This document shows positions 1 through 7,198 of a DNA stretch of 56,696 nucleotides, piece by piece. Source of the DNA: an uncultured Duncaniella sp. (GTDB lineage: Bacteria > Bacteroidota > Bacteroidia > Bacteroidales > Muribaculaceae); the NCBI GenBank assembly GCA_910587515.1, contig CAJULW010000011.1, positions 1 to 56,696 of the forward strand, in the 5' to 3' direction. A model generated the notes under the pieces. It saw nothing but the letters and a program-made list of their open reading frames with translations. It searched no databases and was not told the DNA's origin. Positions within the stretch are counted from its first letter, which is position 1; the number at the start of each line of letters is the position of its first letter. The position numbers and the translations under genes were made by a program.

Positions 1-90
1 ACCGACATTAGTTCGTTGCTTCGTGTGGTAGAGGCAATGTAGTCAGGCGTGTAAAAACGGTTAAGGGCAAGTGTAGGACTTACCCGACTG

Positions 91-120
91 CAAAGGTACG
101 ACTTTTTTCCGAATCCGCAA
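91..120 (-). promoter_or_regulatory. Leftward promoter for a gene outside the window
   Basis: Read on the minus strand, TACCTTTG (98-91) matches the Bacteroidota -7 consensus TAnnTTTG. TTGC lies 18 bases upstream (120-117) as a -33 element. Transcription would run off the left edge, so the gene served is not visible. Bases 1-90 would be its untranslated leader; no start codon was recognised there. Confidence 0.55.
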
Positions 121-337
121 CCTCACTTGCAAAAACTTTTTACAATTAGCTCCTGAAGGATATTTAATTTGCCATATCCACGCTAAAATATAGCCTTAAT
201 TTCCAAGAAAAACACAATGTTTTTTTCTTACTCCGACACCATAAAGCTCTTATCGCTAATCGAAAATGATTAGCAGTAAAACAAAACAGGAATAGAAATA
301 CCTAAATTAAAGTATATATTCAGTGATATATAACCAG

Positions 338-510
338 TAATTTTGCAAACAGATAATTATACGAATGCATATAAAAACAATTGGACAATAATCAACGACA
401 ACAGTAAAAACCTGTTGAAAAATGCTCCGGCGATCTATTTTAAATTGATGTTATTGTTTAAAACGGTGTGGATAACGATTGCGAAACCCGCTTCCACACC
501 GGTTTTTATT
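338..510 (+). ncRNA. Candidate small RNA with promoter and terminator hairpin
   Basis: TAATTTTG at 338-345 fits the -7 consensus exactly, although the -33 element is weak. The predicted transcript starts near 350 and ends at a hairpin whose arms CGGTGTGG (463-470) and CCACACCG (494-501) pair perfectly and are followed by a T-rich tract. No convincing gene lies between: the only longer reading frame (343-525) runs through the hairpin and resembles nothing I recognise. I infer a roughly 155-nt small RNA; it could instead be a decayed gene or a leaderless remnant. Orientation rests on the promoter and the T-tract. Confidence 0.35.
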
Positions 511-539
511 TTATCACAACATTAAAACTTCAATTCAGA

Positions 540-607
540 TATAAGAGATAAGAATTAACGCGGTGGTTGCATAATCACAACCACCGCGTTAATTCTTATC
601 TCTTATA
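540..607. terminator. 30-bp perfect inverted repeat, terminator of the acetylesterase gene
   Basis: Arms 540-569 and 578-607 are perfect reverse complements with an 8-base loop. The repeat sits 10 bases beyond the stop of the minus-strand acetylesterase and downstream of the candidate small RNA on the plus strand. It probably ends transcription from the right. The stem is much longer than needed for intrinsic termination and has no long T tract, so processing or a DNA-level role is also possible. Confidence 0.6.
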
Positions 608-616
608 ATCGCCAGT

Positions 617-1464
617 TTATTTATTAAGGTTATAAACCGTACGACGTATGTACGGCTTAAGAGCGGGGACCTCTTTTGCGAGCGCATCCACCGCAAGCCG
701 AGAAACAACGATAGCGCCAAATACATTGAGATGCGTATTGTCTATACGTCCGTTAGGAGCAAATTCATAAACGCCAACAGGCATCCACATGAACAGGGAT
801 TTCGAGCTTTCTTTACCGAGGCCTTGCACAAGGTCATGCGTCAGCGCGTTAAGATCGACAAACGCCACTCCCAACTCTTTAGCGACATTACGTGGAGAGT
901 CAAGATAAGCCCCATGGGTATCCACAAGCGTATCGCCTTCTGCCGGATAATTTTCAAGACCTTTCTTCCATGTCTTCTGACGATCGTCAGTCTGAGCGGC
1001 TGCAATGCCTTGGCAGGGAAATTGCGGCGCACAATCGAATTCATCAGGACAGGTGTACCACCCTTCTCACGGGTCTCGTTTACAAATTTCTTCAAATTAT
1101 CGTCAAAAGTCCCACCGGGCACAGTATAGCGGTCAAGGCTTTTCGCCTTCTCGTCATTATGACCGAACTGTATGATCACATAGTCACCTGGACGTATCTT
1201 TTCGCGAACTTTCTCCCAACGACCCTCGTCGATAAAACTTTTTGAGCTACGACCGTTGACAGCATGATTGTCAACCCTTACAGCCCCTTCGAGATAAATA
1301 GGAAGCATCTGCCCCCAACCCCGTTCTTGGTTTTCCTTGTCAAGAGGCTTATCGGCCATCGTGGAATCACCTATCATAAACACCGTCACGGTATCAGTCG
1401 GAACTTGAGCGATAGCCATGGATGGAAGAGCCAACGCAACAAACAATGATAAAAAAAACTTCAT
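617..1464 (-). pseudogene. Frameshifted rhamnogalacturonan acetylesterase (SGNH/GDSL hydrolase)
   Basis: The intact enzyme would remove acetyl groups from the rhamnogalacturonan-I backbone. The upstream frame (from ATG at 1464) has a signal peptide ending near AIAQ, the GDS block with Ser34, Gly71 of block II and the GHND block near residues 101-104. The C-terminal part, with the Asp-His block V (DNTH), is in another frame that continues to the stop at 617. A -1 shift between about 985 and 1015 separates them: the first frame runs out of homology after the RRNFPAKA region, and the second reads through ENYPAEGD into DTHGAYLDSP. All catalytic blocks survive but not on one chain. Explanations are a real frameshift mutation, a base-calling error, or (least likely, no slippery heptamer seen) programmed frameshifting. 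It is divergent from the glycosidase genes at 1875. Confidence 0.8.
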
Positions 1465-1550
1465 GATAATAAACTATAAATCAGGTATAAATAATAACCA
1501 CATTCTGTTTCAGTCAAATATGACAAAATCCATATCCACTCTGATGACTG

Positions 1551-1558
1551 CAAATTTA
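1551..1558 (-). promoter_or_regulatory. Possible -7 box for the acetylesterase gene
   Basis: On the minus strand this reads TAAATTTG, a full match to TAnnTTTG, about 87 bases before the acetylesterase start. No good -33 element was found at the expected distance. It lies in the 410-bp divergent region 1465-1874, which otherwise shows only AT-rich sequence and the opposite promoter at 1746-1777. Confidence 0.35.
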
Positions 1559-1745
1559 ACCATAATATCCCTATTATACACTAAATGAGTAATCGTGACC
1601 CAACTTTAATTATTATTTTTTAACAGCCATACAATCAATACCCCATACATCGATGATGTTAGTCAACTCACCATTCATTATCAGTCAAACGTATTGATAC
1701 ATGTTTTTTATAAAATGTTAAACCCGATGCCACATGTCTGCCACA

Positions 1746-1777
1746 TTTGATTGCTTTATGGAATTTTGTTAACTTTG
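1746..1777 (+). promoter_or_regulatory. Promoter of the rhamnogalacturonan glycosidase operon
   Basis: TTTG at 1746-1749 and TAACTTTG at 1770-1777 are separated by 20 bases, a near-ideal Bacteroidota -33/-7 pair. The start point would be near 1782, giving a leader of about 93 nt before the ATG at 1875. It probably drives the four co-directional genes to 11183. Confidence 0.65.
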
Positions 1778-1874
1778 CAGAAAATACCTCAAACTTCGGT
1801 CGTACACCGAATGGTAATAGTGCAAAAATCCGATTTTTTTACCTTAGATTGACCATTAACAGACTTCAATAACG

Positions 1875-3980
1875 ATGACATTCAGAACCCTTCTTTATGC
1901 CGCAGCGCTCACGTTGCCGTTGCAGGCTTTTGTTTCATGCCAAAACGCGTCGGCAATCGATCGCCCAGCTCTTGTCGAACGAAACAACCCACACGTCACC
2001 ACGATAGATACCATGGCCTCGCTCTCCGTTGGCAACGGTGAATTTGCCGTGACTGTCGACGTGACAGGTCTTCAGACCTTTCCAGAACTTTACAGCAAAG
2101 GTGTGCCCTTAGGCACTCAAAGTCAATGGGGATGGCATAGTTTCTCCAACCCGGAAAATCTCAAACCGGAAGAAGCCCTTAAAGACTACGACTTCGGACG
2201 CGGACGCAAAGAGCCGTACGCAGTGCAATTCAATGAGGCTGGCCGTCCTCACGACGCAGCCAACTGGTATCGCGTCAACCCGCATCGTCTACATTTAGGC
2301 GCTATCGGTTTCGCCAATCTGCAACCTGAACAGATAAGCGACATCGATCAGACTCTCGATATGTGGAAAGGCGAGATCCGTTCAGACTTCAAGGTTGACG
2401 GGACTCAGGTTTCCGTACGCACATACGTGCATCCGGAACAAGACATGCTTGCCGCCTCGATCAAAAGTGAAAAGCACTTTCCGCTCTCCATCCGTCTGCC
2501 ATATCCAACCGGAGGCCATTGCGATGACGCATGCGATTGGAATAAAGACAGTCTTCACATCACAGACATAGTCGAACAGGCTCCAGACCACGCACTGTTG
2601 CGCCACACTCTTGACTCGACCACATATTATATAAATGTAGCATGGACAGGTGATGCGAAAATCGAGAAAGCGGCTCGCAACACCATAACACTCACTCCTG
2701 CATCCGACGAATGGACAATCACCGCGTCTTTCTCTCCTGAAAAACCTGAAAAGGACAATGCGACTCTCGCTGAAACCCACGATGCATCAGCCGCATATTG
2801 GAAAGACTATTGGACCAAAGGCGGTGTTGTCGATTTCAGCAATTGCACTGACCCGCGCGCAGCGGAGCTTGAACGTCGCGTGGTCTTGTCGCAGTATCTG
2901 CTTGCCATTCAGTGCGCAGGCACAACACCTCCCCAGGAAACCGGACTTACCTACAATTCATGGTTCGGAAAATTCCACATGGAAATGATCTGGTGGCATC
3001 AAGCTCAATTCGCCCTCTATGGCCACGAAGATCTGCTGAACCGCACCCTCCCCTGGTATGAAAGCTCCGCCCACGTGGCACGCGACATCGCGGAACGCCA
3101 AGGCTTCAAGGGATTGCGCTGGATGAAAATGACAGATCCATCCGGCCTTGAAGCACCATCGAAGGTGGGTTCTTTCCTGATCTGGCAACAGCCACATCTC
3201 ATTTACCTTGCCGAACTCGCCTATCGCGCACAACCGGATAGCGCACTGACCAACCGTTATTACGACCTCGTCCAAGGTACGGCGGAATTTATGGCAGACT
3301 TTGCTGACCGCGATTCAACCGGCCGATACACGTTAAAAGGCATAATCCCGGCACAGGAAACACTACGTGCGTCGGAAACAGTTAATCCGCCTTTCGAACT
3401 TTCATATTGGCACTTCGCCCTGAACACCGCCCAAAAATGGCGCGAGCGCAAAGGCGAACCACGCGTTGCCGAGTGGGATGAAATCATCGCCAATCTTTCA
3501 CCTCTCGCAGCAAAAGACAGTTTGTATCTCGCGGCCGAAACAGCACCAGAGACATATAGTGACATCCGACTTACGTCAGACCACATGGCCGTCCTCGCCG
3601 CTGTCGGAATCCTCCCTCATTCGACTCTCGTAAAATCCGATATAATGAACAATACCTTCGACTGGGTTTACGACAACTGGAACTGGGACAAAACCTGGGG
3701 TTGGGACTACCCCACTACCGCAATGAACGCCACCCGTCTCGGATATCCGGAAAAAGCTGTCAACGCACTATTGATGGACAAGCGCACCAATACATATCTT
3801 CCCAACGGTCATAATTTCCAAGACAACCGTCTGCGTTGCTATCTTCCCGGAAACGGAGGTTTGTTGACAGCGGTAGCCCTGATGTGTGCAGGATGGGACG
3901 GATGCGAAGTGGAAAATCCCGGATTTCCTAAAGACGGAACCTGGGACGTTCGCTGGGAAGGAATAAAACCTCTGCCTTAA
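1875..3980 (+). CDS. Putative (alpha/alpha)6-barrel glycoside hydrolase, family not assigned
   Basis: The product is 701 residues long. Its signal peptide ends in a lipobox-like VSC (Cys22), so it is probably a periplasmic or outer-membrane lipoprotein. An N-terminal beta-sandwich-like part (about 40-300, beginning RNNPHVTTID) is followed by an alpha-helical part rich in Trp and paired acidic residues (WFGKFHMEMIWWHQAQF, ASETVNPPFELSYWH, GHNFQDNRLRCYLPGNG). This layout resembles the six-hairpin glycosidases of the GH65/GH95/GH78 type. I cannot place it in a numbered CAZy family. It is first in an operon with DUF4450, GH106 and GH105 genes, so I infer action on rhamnogalacturonan side chains or backbone fragments. 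The ATG at 1875 is supported by the signal peptide. Confidence 0.65.
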   Translation: MTFRTLLYAAALTLPLQAFVSCQNASAIDRPALVERNNPHVTTIDTMASLSVGNGEFAVTVDVTGLQTFPELYSKGVPLGTQSQWGWHSFSNPENLKPEEALKDYDFGRGRKEPYAVQFNEAGRPHDAANWYRVNPHRLHLGAIGFANLQPEQISDIDQTLDMWKGEIRSDFKVDGTQVSVRTYVHPEQDMLAASIKSEKHFPLSIRLPYPTGGHCDDACDWNKDSLHITDIVEQAPDHALLRHTLDSTTYYINVAWTGDAKIEKAARNTITLTPASDEWTITASFSPEKPEKDNATLAETHDASAAYWKDYWTKGGVVDFSNCTDPRAAELERRVVLSQYLLAIQCAGTTPPQETGLTYNSWFGKFHMEMIWWHQAQFALYGHEDLLNRTLPWYESSAHVARDIAERQGFKGLRWMKMTDPSGLEAPSKVGSFLIWQQPHLIYLAELAYRAQPDSALTNRYYDLVQGTAEFMADFADRDSTGRYTLKGIIPAQETLRASETVNPPFELSYWHFALNTAQKWRERKGEPRVAEWDEIIANLSPLAAKDSLYLAAETAPETYSDIRLTSDHMAVLAAVGILPHSTLVKSDIMNNTFDWVYDNWNWDKTWGWDYPTTAMNATRLGYPEKAVNALLMDKRTNTYLPNGHNFQDNRLRCYLPGNGGLLTAVALMCAGWDGCEVENPGFPKDGTWDVRWEGIKPLP

Positions 3981-4038
3981 TACAAGCTAAAACATCTAAA
4001 AGGGCGCATTCCGCCCTCTCCGACATAGAGATATCGTA

Positions 4039-7000
4039 ATGAGAAAAAAAATCATATCCTTATTGTTTTTATCCCTGACGGCTATCATGAACGTAGCCGC
4101 CGGGGATGAAAAACGTCTGCCCCATTACAATCCGGACGGTTCTTCCGTTGTCACCATCGACGGAAAAGCCCGTTTCAACCGCGGACTTTATGGCGCACAC
4201 ACCGGATTTCGTGTAGACTGTAGCGACACTCCGGAATTCGGCATATATCTACCCCGCATGGGCGGAAATCTGAAACTTACCCTGCCCGAAGGCAAATGTA
4301 CGGCACGTTACACTCCTGGACGCATGGACTATGAACAAGGAGGCGTCGAAGTGCAGGCACAAGTAATGCGCAGCGAAGACATGGCCATTTGGTCGATACA
4401 TAACTCCACAAAGCACAACGTATCCATCCCGGTGCGTTTCGGTGGTGTCGCTGATAAAAAATTCTATCGCGAGGGTGATCTCGGAGTTGACGACCCTACA
4501 TGCTTCGACCTTAAACCACATTATTGCCAAGGTAATATCTACTATGTCAATAACAATATCGTCTATGTGGAATACGAAAGCAAAAAGCGGTCTAAAATCT
4601 CATTGATAATTCCAGCCCGATCATATAAGATTAACTCCATGCCGGCCTACGAGGGTGAGATAGCGCTCAAGCCCGGAGAGACAAAATATCTGCTTCTTTC
4701 TCCCAAACCCTCGGTTCCTTCGCTTTCACCTGAGAAATTGATGGCTAAAGCTGAGAAAGAGCGATCTGAACTGGCTTCAATCTTCTCCTTCACCACTCCG
4801 GATAAGTGGATCAACCCTATCGGTGGCGCACTGTCTGTCGCTGCTGACGGGATATGGGGCGGCAAAGCCTGGCTACATGGGTCTATCGGCTGGCGCACAC
4901 CTCATTTAGGATGGAGAGGAGCGTACGTAGGCGACGCCATAGGCCGTCACAAACGCGCGCTTACCCACTTCGACACATACGCGGCCAACCAAGTAACTGA
5001 AATTCCACCGGTTCTGTCTCATCCTCGGCAAGATTCCACTCTCAACCTTGCCCGTGCAGAGAAGAAATGGGGAACCCCCATGTATAGCAACGGATACATC
5101 TGCCGTCGTCCGGGGAAAATGGAGGAAATGTCACACTACGACATGAATCTTGTATATATCGATGCCTTGCTCCGACATTTTCTGCATACAGGCGACACGG
5201 CATCTATGCGACGTTTGTTTCCCGTGATCAAAAGACATCTCGCTTGGGAAAAACGGAACTTCGACCCTGACAACGACCATTTATATGACGCATATTGCTG
5301 CATCTGGGCGAGCGACGCGCTGTATTACAGCGGAGGAGCCGTGACCCACTCGTCCGCTTACAACCTTTTCGCCAATAAAGTGGCCGCACGCGTAGCGGAA
5401 GCTATCGGAGAGGATGCTACTCCATATCACAACGAGGCAACCGCTATAAAAAAAGCTATCGATAGTAACCTCTGGATTCCGGAACGAGGCCATTGGGCTG
5501 AATATCGTGATGCAGGAGGCCATCAACGACTTCACCCGTCAGCGGCTATATGGACAATATACCACGCTATCGATTCGGAAATAGCAGATCCGTTCAGAAA
5601 CTACGCGGCCACATGCTATGTCGACAGTGCGATCCCTCGCATACCGGTAGTTGCCGACGGCATACAACCCGGATTGTTCACCATCTCCACCACGAATTGG
5701 AAACCATACTCATGGAGCATAAACAATGTTGCGATAGCCGAAGTCATGCACACCGCACTCGCCTATTGGCAAGCCGGACGGCCGGACGAAGCTTATTCAC
5801 TGATGAAAGGTGTGGTTATGGATAATATGTATCTCGGAGCTTCTCCACTCAACTTCGGCCAGATAAGTCACTATGACGCAGCCAGAGGAGAATGCTACCG
5901 CGATTTCGCCGACCCTATCGGAGTGTGGAGTAGAGCATTGACAGAAGGCCTGTTCGGCATCTGCCCCGATATGGTAGGAGACCACCCAAAAGTAATCCTC
6001 CGCCCGGGCTTCCCTTCCGACTGGAATTCAGCGTCCGTAACTCTGCCAGACATCTCTTATAGTTTTAAGCGCGAAGGCGATCGTAGCACATATACTATAG
6101 CCAACCGTTATGGCCATGGAGCGGTACTTGAGCTTATCATTCCGGTTGCCAATGGAGTCAAAAAGGTCAAGATCAATGGGCATAGCACCAATTGGGAAAA
6201 TATTGACAGTTCGATCGGAACGCCTCGTATAAAGATCAATGCCGGGGCTTCACCCGAAATAAATGTCATCATAGAATCAGAGACTTCCATTTCACCTTCA
6301 GCTACAGGAAAAATCCGTACGGAAGGCCCGGTAAGTTTCCGACAGCTCACATATAAAAATCTGTCATGGTGGGAACCGACAGTAAAACAGCTCCCCCCCA
6401 TGGTTGAACTCACCGCTGACGGATTTGATGACATCGAAGTCCAAAAATGTGAAACAACAGATCTATCAACCGCCTATAACGCATGTGTATCCGACATATT
6501 CCGCAACGAATATCTCTCGCCACGCCCCAATGTCACCACTCTTCAGCTACCTAAACAAGGCATCGGCAATTGGTGTCATCCACAAACATTGGCCGAGATC
6601 GATGACTCCGGACTAAGACACAGACTTGAAACAGAGAATGGAGTGATCAGTACCGAGATCGGAATACCATTTAAAATGCCATCAAAAGGCAACAACATCA
6701 TATACACCTCTCTTTGGGATAACTATCCGGATCGTTCAAGCATAAAACTCAACGGACAGGCGACACATATCTATGTAGTGCTTGCAGGTTCGACAAACCA
6801 CATGCAAGCCAATATCGCTAACGCCAACCTGAAAATACGTTACAAAGACGGTTCCGAAAGCGTCACACCCATCGTCAGTCCGCATAATTTCGCGCCTATA
6901 GAACAAGATTTCTATTATGATAATTATGCCTACGCTCTTGCCGACGGAATGCAGCCTCCCTACAGGATGCATCTCGCGACAGGTCGCGTCAGCCGAAACC

Positions 7001-7173
7001 TCGGTAAAGATCTTGACATAACAGGTGTCGATGGCCGAAGAATCCCGGGAGGGGCCACCGTCCTGCTTGACATCCCGACCGATCCTGCGAAACAGTTGGA
7101 ATCAATTGAACTGGAGACTCTTTCAGGAGACGTCGTGATAGGATTGATGGGACTTACCATACAGCGTCCCTGA
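4039..7173 (+). CDS. DUF4450 domain protein with six-hairpin glycosidase-like core
   Basis: This 1044-residue exported protein has a signal peptide (about 1-21, ending VAAG). The N-terminal region with RGLYGAHTGFRVDCSDTPEF and LPRMGGNLKL is typical of DUF4450. The middle (about 265-680) carries the repeated helical pattern and Trp-rich motifs of (alpha/alpha)6 glycosidases (GIWGGKAWLHGSIGWRTPHL, EMSHYDMNLVYIDALLRHF, NWKPYSWSINNVAIAEV). A beta-sandwich region follows, and the last 300 residues look like an additional carbohydrate-binding module. DUF4450 proteins often occur in Bacteroidota polysaccharide loci, and I infer a glycosidase of unknown bond specificity. A small GC hairpin (4001-4015) lies in the 58-bp gap after the previous gene. 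The GH106 gene follows 25 bp downstream, so co-transcription is likely. Confidence 0.7.
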   Translation: MRKKIISLLFLSLTAIMNVAAGDEKRLPHYNPDGSSVVTIDGKARFNRGLYGAHTGFRVDCSDTPEFGIYLPRMGGNLKLTLPEGKCTARYTPGRMDYEQGGVEVQAQVMRSEDMAIWSIHNSTKHNVSIPVRFGGVADKKFYREGDLGVDDPTCFDLKPHYCQGNIYYVNNNIVYVEYESKKRSKISLIIPARSYKINSMPAYEGEIALKPGETKYLLLSPKPSVPSLSPEKLMAKAEKERSELASIFSFTTPDKWINPIGGALSVAADGIWGGKAWLHGSIGWRTPHLGWRGAYVGDAIGRHKRALTHFDTYAANQVTEIPPVLSHPRQDSTLNLARAEKKWGTPMYSNGYICRRPGKMEEMSHYDMNLVYIDALLRHFLHTGDTASMRRLFPVIKRHLAWEKRNFDPDNDHLYDAYCCIWASDALYYSGGAVTHSSAYNLFANKVAARVAEAIGEDATPYHNEATAIKKAIDSNLWIPERGHWAEYRDAGGHQRLHPSAAIWTIYHAIDSEIADPFRNYAATCYVDSAIPRIPVVADGIQPGLFTISTTNWKPYSWSINNVAIAEVMHTALAYWQAGRPDEAYSLMKGVVMDNMYLGASPLNFGQISHYDAARGECYRDFADPIGVWSRALTEGLFGICPDMVGDHPKVILRPGFPSDWNSASVTLPDISYSFKREGDRSTYTIANRYGHGAVLELIIPVANGVKKVKINGHSTNWENIDSSIGTPRIKINAGASPEINVIIESETSISPSATGKIRTEGPVSFRQLTYKNLSWWEPTVKQLPPMVELTADGFDDIEVQKCETTDLSTAYNACVSDIFRNEYLSPRPNVTTLQLPKQGIGNWCHPQTLAEIDDSGLRHRLETENGVISTEIGIPFKMPSKGNNIIYTSLWDNYPDRSSIKLNGQATHIYVVLAGSTNHMQANIANANLKIRYKDGSESVTPIVSPHNFAPIEQDFYYDNYAYALADGMQPPYRMHLATGRVSRNLGKDLDITGVDGRRIPGGATVLLDIPTDPAKQLESIELETLSGDVVIGLMGLTIQRP

Positions 7174-7198
7174 ACATTCCATAAATGCTACCGGAACA

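Noticed and set aside
343..525. 60-codon plus-strand frame
   Set aside because: It starts inside a -7 box, runs through the hairpin at 463-501 and encodes an AT-driven, unremarkable peptide; a small RNA explains the region better.
960..1030. Programmed frameshifting in the acetylesterase gene
   Set aside because: No slippery heptamer or downstream pseudoknot was recognised; a mutation or base-calling error is simpler.
892..1245. Plus-strand frames opposite the acetylesterase gene
   Set aside because: They are shadows of the esterase coding region; no promoter or family resemblance.
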